Positions 44,466-53,456 of a stretch of DNA of 64,000 bases are shown piece after piece. The stretch's first letter is position 1. Every line of letters begins with the position of its first letter. This DNA is from Actinophytocola sp963825445. Its GTDB lineage: Bacteria > Actinomycetota > Actinomycetes > Mycobacteriales > Pseudonocardiaceae. The DNA lies in contig CAWGTM010000010.1 in NCBI GenBank assembly GCA_963825445.1, forward strand, positions 221,790 to 285,789, written 5' to 3'. Below the pieces are notes generated by a model that did not search any database, had not been told where the DNA came from, and worked only from the letters and a program-made list of their open reading frames with translations. Made by a program: the position numbers and the translations under genes.

Positions 44466-45451
44466 AAGCGGTCGAGGCGGCAGCCCACCAGCGCAGGCTC
44501 GACCGTGCCGTCGACCAGCTCCCGCGCGATCAGCCGGCCCACGGTCGCGGCGAGCGCGACCGCCGCGTGCATCACCGCCAGGTACAGGCCGGGCACGTCG
44601 GGGACCGCGCCGATGATCGGCTCGCCGTCGACCGGCATGGGGCGTGCGCCGACCCGGGCGCTGAGCAGCTCGACGTCGTCGGAGCCGTGGAAGGTGGACC
44701 GGATGGCGGCGAGCGTCCGTTCCGGCGAGTCCGCGGCGACGTGCAGCCGGTCCGGGGCGGCCTGCCGGAGATCGAAGTCGTGGTTGTGGACCACCGTGCG
44801 GACCAGACCGGCCGGGGCGCGGAACCGGAAGAGCGTGGCGGGCGACGGGTCGACCGGGACGCGCACGCCGAGTGGCGCGGCCAGCGCGGGAGTGGTCGCA
44901 CCGGCCGCGAGCACCACAGCACCGGCGAGCGGCCCCGCGGCCGTGTCGACGCCGGCGACCCGACCCGTGGCGTCGCGGCGGACCGCGGTGACCGGGGTGT
45001 CCAGATGTATCCGGGCGCCGTGGGCGCGGGCGCCCGCGCCCAGGTGCTCGGCCACACCCGCCGGGTCGGCGGCGCCGTCACCGGGTGCCCAGACGGCCCA
45101 GTCCGGCGGCCGGCGCAGGCCGGGCTCGAGGGTGGCCACGGTGGCCGCGTCCACGATCTCCTCGCCGGGCCCGGGCTCCGGGGCGTTGTCCGTGGTGCCC
45201 CAGGACAGTGAGCCGGACCAGGTCACGGGCAGGCCCGGCAGTTCGGCCTCGAGCCGGCGGTACTCGTCCGCCGCGCTCACCCGCAGCTCGCCGGCCGGAC
45301 CGGTGCGTACGCCGGCCGTGCCGATCCAGGCGAACGAGTTCACCGTCACGCCACCGCCCGGCCGCCCGGCGTCGACCAGCGTCACGGCGGCGCCGGTCCG
45401 AGCGGCGTGATAGGCCACCGAGGCGCCGACGATGCCGGCGCCCACGACCAC
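44462..45451 (-). CDS. FAD-dependent amino acid oxidase (DadA/glycine oxidase-like)
   Basis: 329 residues. FAD motif VVGAGIVGAS at 2-11; the C-terminal part has GEPIIGAVPDVPGLYLAVMHA typical of the DAO family. Oxidises a D-amino acid, sarcosine or similar substrate; which one is unknown. Start is a GTG just after GGGAG inside the SDR gene's end region; alternatives lie two codons away. Follows the SDR gene by 11 bases on the same strand. Confidence 0.85.
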   Translation of the reverse strand: MVVGAGIVGASVAYHAARTGAAVTLVDAGRPGGGVTVNSFAWIGTAGVRTGPAGELRVSAADEYRRLEAELPGLPVTWSGSLSWGTTDNAPEPGPGEEIVDAATVATLEPGLRRPPDWAVWAPGDGAADPAGVAEHLGAGARAHGARIHLDTPVTAVRRDATGRVAGVDTAAGPLAGAVVLAAGATTPALAAPLGVRVPVDPSPATLFRFRAPAGLVRTVVHNHDFDLRQAAPDRLHVAADSPERTLAAIRSTFHGSDDVELLSARVGARPMPVDGEPIIGAVPDVPGLYLAVMHAAVALAATVGRLIARELVDGTVEPALVGCRLDRF

Positions 45452-45462
45452 CAGCTCCCGGT

Positions 45463-46227
45463 TCAGAGCGAACCCGTGGCCAGCATCCCGCCGTCCACCC
45501 GCACGGTCTCGCCGGTGATCCACGACGCCTGATCCGAGGCCAGGAACGCCACCAGCTGCGCCACGTCCTCCGGCGCGCCCAGGCGCTTCATCGGGTAGGA
45601 GGCCGCCAGCTTCTCCTCGTTGTCCGTGTAGAGCATCTCCGCGAACTTGGTCTTCACCACGGCCGGCGCCACCGCGTTCACCCGGATGCCAGGCCCGAGC
45701 TGCCAGGCCAGCTCCTCGGTCAGCCGGATCAGCGCCGCCTTGCTCGCGCCGTACGCGGCCAGCAGCCCCGAACTGCGCAACCCGGCGATCGACGCGATGT
45801 TCACGATCGACCCGCCGTGCTCGGACATCCACGCCTTCGCCGCGAGCTGCACGAACCCGAGCGCGCCGACCACGTTCACGTCGAAGATCTTGCGCACCGC
45901 GCCGAGGTCGGCCTCCAGCAGCGACCCGTACGTCGGGTTGATGCCCGTGTTGTTGATCAGCACGTCGAGCCGGCCGAACTCCTCGACCGTGCGCCCCACG
46001 ACGTCGGCCCGGTCCTCGTCCTTGCCGGTGTTCGCCGGCACGCCGAGCACCTTGGCGCCGTCGACCGCCGCGCGTACCTCGTCGACCGCCGCCGACACCT
46101 GCTCGGGCTTGCGGGAGGAAATGGTCACCGCGGCGCCGCCACGGGCCAACTCGATCGCGATCGCTAGGCCGATGCCACGGCTGGCGCCGGTGACCAGCGC
46201 GGCCTTACCAGTGAAGTCCGGTGTCAT
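45463..46227 (-). CDS. SDR-family oxidoreductase (3-ketoacyl reductase-like)
   Basis: 254 residues. Cofactor motif TGASRGIG at 13-20, catalytic Ser146, Tyr159 and Lys163 (YGASK). FabG-like, with NAD(P)H-dependent reduction or oxidation of a hydroxyl or keto group. The closing DGGMLATGSL is typical of classical SDRs. Followed by the amino acid oxidase gene. Confidence 0.9.
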   Translation of the reverse strand: MTPDFTGKAALVTGASRGIGLAIAIELARGGAAVTISSRKPEQVSAAVDEVRAAVDGAKVLGVPANTGKDEDRADVVGRTVEEFGRLDVLINNTGINPTYGSLLEADLGAVRKIFDVNVVGALGFVQLAAKAWMSEHGGSIVNIASIAGLRSSGLLAAYGASKAALIRLTEELAWQLGPGIRVNAVAPAVVKTKFAEMLYTDNEEKLAASYPMKRLGAPEDVAQLVAFLASDQASWITGETVRVDGGMLATGSL

Positions 46228-46304
46228 GCCGCGACTCTAGCTAAGCGCCCGCTTAGTCGCGAGGGGTGGATTAAGCACTGGCGGGCCTCCCGTAGACTCG
46301 ACCC

Positions 46305-46325
46305 GTGGTGGTTCGTACGGCCTAG
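46305..46325 (+). promoter_or_regulatory. Putative six-residue leader peptide ahead of ABC-F gene
   Basis: GTG GTG GTT CGT ACG GCC TAG encodes MVVRTA and begins about 8 bases after a TAGACT -10-like hexamer (46293-46298), as for a leaderless mRNA. G/C-rich inverted repeats (near 46330-46365) and the ABC-F start at 46401 follow. The layout suits ribosome-mediated attenuation, known for some ABC-F resistance genes. Confidence 0.45.
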
Positions 46326-46400
46326 GCCGCAGGCGAGCCCGCTGGTCACGGCCCGCGGGCAGACGAGGCCTGCCCATTACCACCCTCACGGAGTCTCCGA

Positions 46401-48032
46401 ATGATCACCGCCACTGACCTCGAACTGCGCGCCGGCACGCGGATCCTGCTGTCCGACACGACCCTGCGCGTCCAGCCGGGCGACCGCATCGGCCTCGTCG
46501 GCCGCAACGGCGCCGGCAAGACCACGTCGCTGCGTGTCCTGGCCGGCGAGGGCGAGCCCTACGCGGGCGAGCTGCGCCGCTCCGGCGAGGTCGGCTACCT
46601 GCCACAGGACCCGCGCGAAGGCGACCTCGAGGTCAGCGCCAAGGACCGGGTGCTGTCCGCGCGCGGCCTCGACCAGCTGTTGCGCGACATGGAGAAGGCG
46701 CAGTCGGCCATGTCCGAGTACGCCGACGAGTCATTGCGCGACCGCGAGGTCCGCCGCTACGGCCGCCTGGAAGAGCGCTTCGCCGCTCTCGGCGGCTACG
46801 CGGCCGAGAGCGAAGCGGCCCGCATCTGCGCGAACCTCGGCCTCGCCGACCGCGTGCTCGCCCAGCAGGTCGGCACGCTCTCCGGAGGCCAACGCCGCCG
46901 CGTCGAGCTGGCGCGCATCCTGTTCGCCGCCTCCGAAGCGGGCGCTGGCAGCGGCGGCTCCGGCACCACGCTGCTGCTGGACGAGCCCACCAACCACCTC
47001 GACGCCGACTCGGTCAACTGGCTGCGTGGCTTCCTGAAGGGCCACAACGGCGGTCTCGTGGTGATCAGCCACGACGTCGAGCTGCTGGCCGACGTGGTCA
47101 ACAAGGTCTGGTTCCTCGACGCCATGCGCGGCGAGGTCGACCTCTACAACATGGGCTGGCAGCGTTATCTCGACGCGCGCGCGGCCGACGAGAAGCGCCG
47201 CCGCCGCGAGCGGGCCAACGCCGAGAAGAAGGCGTCGGCGCTGATGCTGCAGGCCGACAAGATGCGGGCCAAGGCCACCAAGGCCGTGGCCGCGCAGAAC
47301 ATGGCCAAGCGGGCGGGCAAGCTGCTGGCCGGGCTCGACGAGGTCCGCCAGTCCGACAAGGTCGCGAAGATCCGCTTCCCCGAGCCCGCGCCCTGCGGAC
47401 GCACGCCGCTCACGGCCGAGGGCCTGTCGAAGATGTACGGCTCGCTCGAGGTGTTCTCCGGCGTCGACCTCGCCATCGACCGCGGCTCGCGGGTGGTCGT
47501 GCTCGGGCTCAACGGCGCCGGCAAGACCACGCTGCTGCGGCTGCTCGGCGGCCGCGAGGCGGCCGACGCCGGCGAGGTCGTGCCTGGTCACGGCCTGCGG
47601 ATCGGCTACTACGCCCAGGAACACGAGACGCTCGACCACAACGCGTCGGTCTGGGAGAACGTGCGCCACGCCGCGCCGGACACGCCCGCGCAGCAACTGC
47701 GGTCGCTGCTCGGCACGTTCCTGTTCACCGGCGAACAGCTCGACCAGCCGGCCGGCACGCTCTCCGGCGGTGAGAAGACCCGGTTGGCGCTCGCCGGTCT
47801 GGTGTCGAGCGCGGCGAACGTCCTGCTGCTCGACGAGCCCACGAACAACCTCGATCCGGCCAGTCGCGAGCGCGTACTCGACGCACTGCGCGGCTACACG
47901 GGTGCCGTCGTGCTCGTCACGCACGATCCCGGTGCGGTGGAGGCGTTGGAGCCAGAACGCGTGATCTTGCTGCCCGACGGCACCGAAGATCACTGGTCAG
48001 CGGACTATCTGGAACTCGTCCAGCTGGCGTAG
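46401..48032 (+). CDS. ABC-F family ribosome-associated ATPase
   Basis: 543 residues. Two ABC domains in one chain without membrane segments: Walker A GRNGAGKT at 34-41 and GLNGAGKT near 373, LSGGQRRRVELA and LSGGEKTRLALA signatures, and LLDEPTNHLD and LLDEPTNNLD Walker B. ABC-F proteins act on the ribosome in translation control or antibiotic protection. M. tuberculosis Rv1473 is the probable orthologue. A possible leader peptide ahead suggests attenuation. Confidence 0.92.
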   Translation: MITATDLELRAGTRILLSDTTLRVQPGDRIGLVGRNGAGKTTSLRVLAGEGEPYAGELRRSGEVGYLPQDPREGDLEVSAKDRVLSARGLDQLLRDMEKAQSAMSEYADESLRDREVRRYGRLEERFAALGGYAAESEAARICANLGLADRVLAQQVGTLSGGQRRRVELARILFAASEAGAGSGGSGTTLLLDEPTNHLDADSVNWLRGFLKGHNGGLVVISHDVELLADVVNKVWFLDAMRGEVDLYNMGWQRYLDARAADEKRRRRERANAEKKASALMLQADKMRAKATKAVAAQNMAKRAGKLLAGLDEVRQSDKVAKIRFPEPAPCGRTPLTAEGLSKMYGSLEVFSGVDLAIDRGSRVVVLGLNGAGKTTLLRLLGGREAADAGEVVPGHGLRIGYYAQEHETLDHNASVWENVRHAAPDTPAQQLRSLLGTFLFTGEQLDQPAGTLSGGEKTRLALAGLVSSAANVLLLDEPTNNLDPASRERVLDALRGYTGAVVLVTHDPGAVEALEPERVILLPDGTEDHWSADYLELVQLA

Positions 48033-48174
48033 CGGGCCCGGTGTCGCTCCGTTCGGCGTGACCGACTTCATACTTATTTTCGATCTCGCCTGGCATTCCA
48101 CGCCGTCGTGTTCGATCATTGGCGTCGGCAGGGGTTTCACATACCTCCGTTACACGCTACGGAAGGCGGACGAC

Positions 48175-48384
48175 GTGGCTGATCTGAAGAAGGGCGCGCG
48201 GATCACCGGCAGTACGCGCGACAAGCTGGCCGCTGACCTCAAGAAGAAATACGAGAAGGGCGCCAGCATTCGTGCGCTGGCGGAGTCGACGGGTCGTTCG
48301 TACGGATTCGTACACCGCGTCCTGTCGGAGTCCGGCGTGGCTTTGCGTGGCCGCGGCGGCGCCACCCGCACGAAGAAGAAGTAG
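48175..48384 (+). CDS. Small helix-turn-helix protein
   Basis: 69 residues. Basic N-terminus, HTH-like IRALAESTGRSYGFVHRVL at about 38-56, and Lys/Arg-rich tail. Such small HTH proteins follow the ABC-F gene in mycobacteria (Rv1473A). GTG start with GGAAGGCGG ahead. Probably DNA-binding; its target is unknown. Confidence 0.82.
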   Translation: MADLKKGARITGSTRDKLAADLKKKYEKGASIRALAESTGRSYGFVHRVLSESGVALRGRGGATRTKKK

Positions 48385-48396
48385 CAGCACTACTGG

Positions 48397-49710
48397 TCAA
48401 GCTTGGATGCCGCGGGTGTTGGGGTCCGCGACCGCGTCTTCGGTCGGTCCCGCGGGCGTCCCGGTTTGGTCTGCCGATCCGTCAACCGTCCTCTCCCCGG
48501 CGGCGAACCCGATCATCGCGCCGGCCAGCGCCAGCGGGTACACCAGGTACCCCCAGCGCGTAGCCGGTGCGAGGCAGATCGCTGTGCCGAGACTGACGGC
48601 GATCCGCTGTGTCGCCGCGGCGGCATCCTGGGGCGGGCGAACGAACAACCACGTGACGATGGCGCATGCCGCCAGCGCGAGGAGCACCAGCGCGGCGGCG
48701 TGTCCCACCGGTCCCAGTTGTGCGATCAGGTAGCCCGGCAGGGGGCTCGCGGCCGGTGATCCGGCCTCCCCGAGACCCGCCGGGAACAGGATCACGTGCT
48801 CGACGAACGACGACGGGTCGACCAGCAGCACGGGCACCGTGAGCACGGCCGTGGTCGCCAGCACGGCGCCGAGGAACACGGCCAAGCCTCGGCCGCCCCG
48901 GTACACCATGATCGCCACGGCCAGCACGCCGAGCGCGGGCAGCGCGGTCAGCTTGGTGGTGACCACCACGGCACACACGATGCCCGGCCACACCGGGTTG
49001 ACCCGATAGGCGAGCGCGGTCGCGAGCACGATCAGCGCGATCACCGGCAGGTCGTCGCCGGCCACCGTGAACGTCAGCAGGGTGAGCGGGCTGATCGCCG
49101 CGAGCTGGGCCGCGAGCACGGGGATCTTCGGCCAGCCGAGCACCCGCAGCGCCAGCACGATGATCAGCACGCTGGCCACCAGGAACGCCACGCGGGCGTC
49201 GGTGAACGGGCCGTCGCCGAACAGCGCCCTGGGCAGGCCGTAGACGGTCATCGACGGGCCGTAGGGCGTGTAGTCGTCGGGGTGCGCCGCTCGGTCGAGC
49301 AAGCTGAGGTCCGGGTAGGGCGTGCCGTTGTCGAGCAGCAGCCGGGCGGACCGTTCGACCACCCAGACCTCCGGCTGGGACGGGAACGCCCACGGCCACT
49401 GGCCCCATACGAAGCTCGGTGACCTGCGGAAGATCAGCACGAGCAGCGGCACCACACCGGCGAGCAGCCCGGCGACGGCCACCGGGGTCCAGCGGGAACG
49501 GAGCATTCTCGAGGCTCGCCCCAGGTGGGGAGCGGAGACTGTACTGATGACTGTGAGGATGATGGCGAGCAGGTAGCCGGCCGTCGCGAAGTTGCCCCAG
49601 ACGCGGTAGCCGTAGAACTCGGAGAAGAACGCGGTGCCGGCCGCGAAGATCAGGCTCACACCGTAGATGAGCAGGTCGAGGCGCAACGCGCGCTGCCCGG
49701 TCTGCTCCAC
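48397..49710 (-). CDS. GT87/GT-C type polytopic membrane glycosyltransferase-like protein
   Basis: 437 residues with about 11 membrane helices. The first loop has FSEFYGYRVWG and the region DDYTPYGPSM; this pattern occurs in GT-C, polyprenyl-phosphate-sugar dependent transferases of the DUF2029/GT87 type. Acceptor unknown; a mannosyltransferase for cell envelope glycans is possible. Convergent with the small HTH gene. Confidence 0.72.
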   Translation of the reverse strand: MEQTGQRALRLDLLIYGVSLIFAAGTAFFSEFYGYRVWGNFATAGYLLAIILTVISTVSAPHLGRASRMLRSRWTPVAVAGLLAGVVPLLVLIFRRSPSFVWGQWPWAFPSQPEVWVVERSARLLLDNGTPYPDLSLLDRAAHPDDYTPYGPSMTVYGLPRALFGDGPFTDARVAFLVASVLIIVLALRVLGWPKIPVLAAQLAAISPLTLLTFTVAGDDLPVIALIVLATALAYRVNPVWPGIVCAVVVTTKLTALPALGVLAVAIMVYRGGRGLAVFLGAVLATTAVLTVPVLLVDPSSFVEHVILFPAGLGEAGSPAASPLPGYLIAQLGPVGHAAALVLLALAACAIVTWLFVRPPQDAAAATQRIAVSLGTAICLAPATRWGYLVYPLALAGAMIGFAAGERTVDGSADQTGTPAGPTEDAVADPNTRGIQA

Positions 49711-49813
49711 GCGGGCAGGCTACCGAGAGGGTCGGACCTGTTCGCTCTCCGGGTAACGGGGAAGCAGGCGTGGCGCGCCGGTGTTGACCGGGGGAGGACG
49801 AGGGAGAAAAGAC

Positions 49814-51691
49814 GTGGAGAACAGCTGGAGCTTGCTGCGGGGTGCGATGCACTCGGCCGACGCGCCCAAGGGGTTGACCAAGGGGACGATTCGGCGGGTG
49901 TACCAGTTCGCCGGTCCGCACCGGGGGAAACTGGCGGTGTTCCTGGCGCTGACCGTGGTCTCGGCTGTGCTGGCGGTGTCGACGCCGCTGCTCGCCGGGC
50001 AGGTGGTCAACGCGATCGTGGGGCGCGAGGGCGTGTCCGTGATCGTGTGGCTGGCCGTGGCGATCGCCGGGATCGCCGTGGTCGACGCCGGGCTGGGGCT
50101 CGCCGAGCGGTGGCAGTCCTCGCGCATCGGCGAGGGGCTGATCTACGACCTGCGGCGGGCCGTGTTCGGGCACGTGCAGCGGATGCCGGTCGCGTTCTTC
50201 ACCCGTACCCGCACGGGCGCGTTGGTGTCGCGGCTGAACAACGACGTGATGGGGGCGCAGCGGGCGTTCACGTCCACGCTCGCCGGGCTGGTCACCAACG
50301 TGATCCAGCTGGTGCTGTCGGTGGTCGTGATGATGACGCTGTCCTGGCAGGTGACCGCGCTCGCGCTGGTGCTGCTGCCGATCTTCGTGCTGCCCGCGCG
50401 GCGCATGGGCAAGCGGATGGCCGACCTGCAGCGCGAGTCGTCGGTGCTGAACGCGGCGATGACCACCACGATGACCGAGCGGTTCTCCGCGCCTGGGGCG
50501 ACGCTCGTGAAGCTGTTCGGGCATCCCGGCGCCGAGGCCGAGGAGTTCGGGGGCCGGGCCGGGCGGGTGCGCGACATCGGCGTGCGGTCGGCCATGCTCA
50601 CGCGCTGGTTCATGACGTCCTTGACTCTGGTGTCGGCTCTCGCGCAGGCTCTCGTGTACGGGCTCGGTGGTTATCTGGCTCTGACGGGCGCTCTCGATCC
50701 GGGAACGGTCGTGGCTCTGGCGTTGTTGCTCACCCGGCTGTACACGCCGTTGACCGCGCTGGCGAACGTGCGGGTGGACGTGATGACCGCGTTGGTGTCG
50801 TTCGAGCGGGTCTTCGAGGTGCTGGACCTCAAGCCGATGATCACCGAGGTCGATTCGCCCGTCTCCGTGCCTGCCGGTGGGGTGTCGGTGTCCTTTGAGG
50901 ACGTTCGGTTCGCCTATCCCGCCGCGTCGTCGGTGTCGTTGGCCTCGTTGGAGGAGGTCGCGGTGCTCGACCAGCGTGGTGGTGAGGAGGTGTTGCACGG
51001 GGTCAGCTTCCGGGCCGCACCTGGCGAGATGGTGGCTCTGGTCGGGCCCTCCGGGGCGGGGAAGTCGACGATCGCGTCGTTGGTGCCCCGGTTGTACGAC
51101 GTGGACGCCGGGACCGTGCGATTGTCCGATGTGGACGTTCGATCGTTGTCGTTCGATTCGGTGCGGTCGGTGGTCGGGGTGGTGACGCAGGACGGGCATC
51201 TGTTCCACGACTCCATACGGGCGAACCTCGCGTATCCGCGGCCGGAGGCGACGGATGACGAGTTGTGGGAGGCGTTGGAGCAGGCGCGGCTCGGGGAGTT
51301 GGTGCGGTCGCTGCCCGACGGGTTGGACACGGTGGTCGGGGAGCGGGGGTATCGGCTCTCCGGCGGGGAACGGCAGCGGCTGACGATCGCGCGGTTGTTG
51401 GTTGCCCAGCCGCGAGTGGTGATTCTGGATGAGGCGACCGCGCATCTGGACTCGGAGTCCGAGGTCGCGGTGCAGGAGGCGCTCGCTTCTGCGCTCGCTG
51501 GTCGGACTTCGCTCGTGATCGCGCACCGGTTGTCGACGATTCGGGCGGCTGATCAGATTCTCGTGGTGGAAGGGGGGCGGGTTGTGGAACGGGGGGATCA
51601 TGAGTCGCTCCTTGCCGCTGGGGGGCGGTACGCGGATCTGTATCGGACGCAGTTCGCCAATCAGCCCGCTGCCGCGGACGTTTCTGGTTGA
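49814..51691 (+). CDS. ABC exporter, fused membrane and ATPase domains
   Basis: 625 residues. Type IV exporter half-transporter with six membrane helices (about 45-330) and an ATPase domain: Walker A GPSGAGKST near 417, LSGGERQRLTIARLL near 515, Walker B VVILDEATAHLDSE, switch His AHRLSTIR. GTG follows GGGAG by seven bases. Substrate unknown. The codon choice in the last 150 codons is less strict GC-rich than in neighbouring genes. Confidence 0.92.
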   Translation: MENSWSLLRGAMHSADAPKGLTKGTIRRVYQFAGPHRGKLAVFLALTVVSAVLAVSTPLLAGQVVNAIVGREGVSVIVWLAVAIAGIAVVDAGLGLAERWQSSRIGEGLIYDLRRAVFGHVQRMPVAFFTRTRTGALVSRLNNDVMGAQRAFTSTLAGLVTNVIQLVLSVVVMMTLSWQVTALALVLLPIFVLPARRMGKRMADLQRESSVLNAAMTTTMTERFSAPGATLVKLFGHPGAEAEEFGGRAGRVRDIGVRSAMLTRWFMTSLTLVSALAQALVYGLGGYLALTGALDPGTVVALALLLTRLYTPLTALANVRVDVMTALVSFERVFEVLDLKPMITEVDSPVSVPAGGVSVSFEDVRFAYPAASSVSLASLEEVAVLDQRGGEEVLHGVSFRAAPGEMVALVGPSGAGKSTIASLVPRLYDVDAGTVRLSDVDVRSLSFDSVRSVVGVVTQDGHLFHDSIRANLAYPRPEATDDELWEALEQARLGELVRSLPDGLDTVVGERGYRLSGGERQRLTIARLLVAQPRVVILDEATAHLDSESEVAVQEALASALAGRTSLVIAHRLSTIRAADQILVVEGGRVVERGDHESLLAAGGRYADLYRTQFANQPAAADVSG

Positions 51692-52050
51692 CGCTTCTGT
51701 GTGGTCTCTGGGCGTACTTGGTTTGCCCGTCGTGGGGTGGGTTCGGGGGTGGCGGCGGATTCTACGGGCGGCCCCTCACGCGTCACGGGCGCTCCTTCGG
51801 CTTCGCCGATTTCGCTTCGCTCAACCCTTGACCCGCGAGCCTCCGCCGCCCTGGGTCGAGCACTAGGGGCTGGCGCCCGCCCTTCCCCTGCCCGCCGCCA
51901 CCCCCGAACCCCTTGCGGCAGAAGGTCTCCCTGCGCAGGGACTATCCGGATTGGTTGCGGTAGTAAGGGGTTGCGCACGGCACGGTCACTTCGGGCGGAG
52001 GCTTGCGTTCGGTTCGGCTGCGGGGGTTCTCCTTCCTGGGGCCAGATGGG
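51692..52050. other. Noncoding region without recognisable gene
   Basis: No convincing coding frame and no RNA motif that I recognise. It is G/C-rich with clustered CGCTTCGC/CTTCGGCTTC-type stretches and CCCGCC runs, like intergenic DNA of related actinomycetes. Several inverted short repeats are present. The short ORFs that cross it have poor codon structure. Confidence 0.6.
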
Positions 52051-52474
52051 TGCGGGTCAGCGAACATGCCTGCGGGAACCGCGAACATGCGGTCGCGAGA
52101 TGACGACATGCGGTTGGGTGGTAGGGACATGCGTGCCGGAACCGTGAACTCGCGGACCGGATCCGCGAACCCGGGTGCGGGAACGCGAACCTGTGCGCGG
52201 GAATCGGGTTCTCGACCACAGGAAGCCGAACTCGCGTGTGTGAGAGCGGTGATCTCGCGCTAGTGGCGCGTTCTCGCGTGTGGGAACCGCGATTTCGGGT
52301 GCGAGAAGCGCGATCTCGGTTGCGGGAACCGCGATCTCGTGTGCGGGAAGCTCGATCTCGGTTGCGGGAACCGCGATTTCGGGTGTGGGAAGTGCGATCT
52401 CGTGTGTGGGAGCCCTGAACTTGCCGTGCCGGAACTGTGGTCTCGTGTGTGGGAGCTGGGGCTCGCGTGTGGAC
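52051..52474. repeat. Degenerate 21-bp tandem repeat array, about 20 units
   Basis: Units follow the pattern TGCGGGAACCGCGATCTCGTG with variable bases, and keep exact 21-base spacing. Early units end in CATGCG, later ones in CTCGTG or TTCGGG. As 21 is divisible by three, both strands remain open in several frames and give low-complexity SRxREP or NRDRxS readings; these are not genes. Function unknown. Confidence 0.85.
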
Positions 52475-52479
52475 TGGAG

Positions 52480-52839
52480 TTAGTCCAGCATGTGTGTTTG
52501 GCGTTCGGCTGCCTGGCGGATCAACGTGGTGATCTCTGCCGGGTTGGCGACAGCCTTTTCGTGGGGGACCTGGCGTAAGTACTTGCCTTCGCCGCGTAGG
52601 AGGTTCGTCGGGTCGTCCAGTAGGGCGCCCTTGTGGAACATCAGGTTCACGCCTCTGGCGGTGACGGCCACGGCGCACAGCCAGTGGTGCCAGTCACCGC
52701 CCTTGGTGAACGTCAGCCGGCGCCACTTGACGGCGTCGTCGATGTCGTTGTCGGCCGCGTGTATCAGCGCGGCCAGGTGCTCGACCCTCTCCCGGTTCTG
52801 TGGGTCCACCTGGCCGAGCCATTCCTCGATCTCGGTCAT
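52480..52839 (-). CDS. DUF1801-family protein
   Basis: 119 residues. DUF1801 (YdhG-like) pattern with DAVKWRRLTFTKGGDWHHWLCAV and LMFHKGALL, a small frataxin-like fold. In some bacteria it is suggested to bind iron. Possible starts are ATG 52839 and 52851. A TTGTCGGTGC-type motif lies just upstream. Confidence 0.8.
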   Translation of the reverse strand: MTEIEEWLGQVDPQNRERVEHLAALIHAADNDIDDAVKWRRLTFTKGGDWHHWLCAVAVTARGVNLMFHKGALLDDPTNLLRGEGKYLRQVPHEKAVANPAEITTLIRQAAERQTHMLD

Positions 52840-52846
52840 GCCCGAC

Positions 52847-52869
52847 ACCATGTCATCCAGCACCGACAA
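52847..52869 (-). promoter_or_regulatory. SOS-type (PafBC-like) promoter motif before DUF1801 gene
   Basis: TTGTCGGTGC, then seven bases, then CATGGT. Similar in layout to the mycobacterial LexA-independent damage promoter, but the -10 half is imperfect. Confidence 0.35.
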
Positions 52870-52871
52870 TT

Positions 52872-53438
52872 TTACGACGGTAGGTCTTCCGGGCGGTCCA
52901 CGTCCTCGCCGGTCGCCACGTCCTCGCAGGGGACAGACACCGTATCGTGGCTGGTCAGGTACCTTCGGGCGCCCTCGTCGCCGGTCGCTGAGGCCGATAC
53001 GTCCGGCCAACGGTCGCGGCCGATCAGGACCGGGTGGCCCGGGCGGCCGTCGTACGTTGCCCTGGCCAGTGCCACCGGGGACGCCAGTGCCACGAAGCGC
53101 TGCACCGCCAAAGCGGTCACGCCCGGGGTGTCCACCGGCAGGATGAGGGCCGCCATCGCGGCGGAGCCGGCCAGGGCGGCCAGCCCGACCCGCAGTGACG
53201 AGCCCATGCCCGTTGTCCACTCTGGATTGTCCACAACGGACGCGCCGGGGAGCGTGGCCTGCTCGCGTACCGAGGCGGACTCCGCGCCCAGGACCACCAC
53301 CACTGGATGGCAGCCGCCCGCGTGGAGCACTGAGGCCGCGTGTTCCACGAACAGGCTGCCCTGGTGGCGGACCAGCGCCTTCGGCATGCCGAACCGCCGT
53401 CCGGCGCCGGCGGCCAGCAGAACTCCGGCTACGTCCAC
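52872..53438 (-). CDS. MocA-like nucleotidyltransferase
   Basis: 188 residues. N-terminal LLAAGAGRRFGMPKAL is the NTP-transferase loop with conserved Lys, then PVDTPGVT metal-binding Asp region. Family of molybdenum cofactor cytidylyl/guanylyltransferases (MobA/MocA). No molybdoenzyme gene is nearby, so its partner lies elsewhere. Stands between DUF1801 and the NmrA-like gene. Confidence 0.85.
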   Translation of the reverse strand: MDVAGVLLAAGAGRRFGMPKALVRHQGSLFVEHAASVLHAGGCHPVVVVLGAESASVREQATLPGASVVDNPEWTTGMGSSLRVGLAALAGSAAMAALILPVDTPGVTALAVQRFVALASPVALARATYDGRPGHPVLIGRDRWPDVSASATGDEGARRYLTSHDTVSVPCEDVATGEDVDRPEDLPS

Positions 53439-53456
53439 GGGTCAGAGCCTAGAGCG

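Noticed and set aside
48482..51601. 1039-codon minus-strand frame crossing the ABC exporter and GT-C gene
   Set aside because: Both real genes are strongly supported in other frames; His/Arg/Pro/Gly-rich shadow.
52051..52474. CRISPR array
   Set aside because: Units are contiguous at 21 bases with no unique spacers; no cas gene nearby.
51986..52678. 230- and 60-codon frames in the 21-bp array encoding RDRGSRN-like or SRxREP repeats
   Set aside because: A 21-base period keeps all frames open; repeats read equally on both strands and there is no start context.
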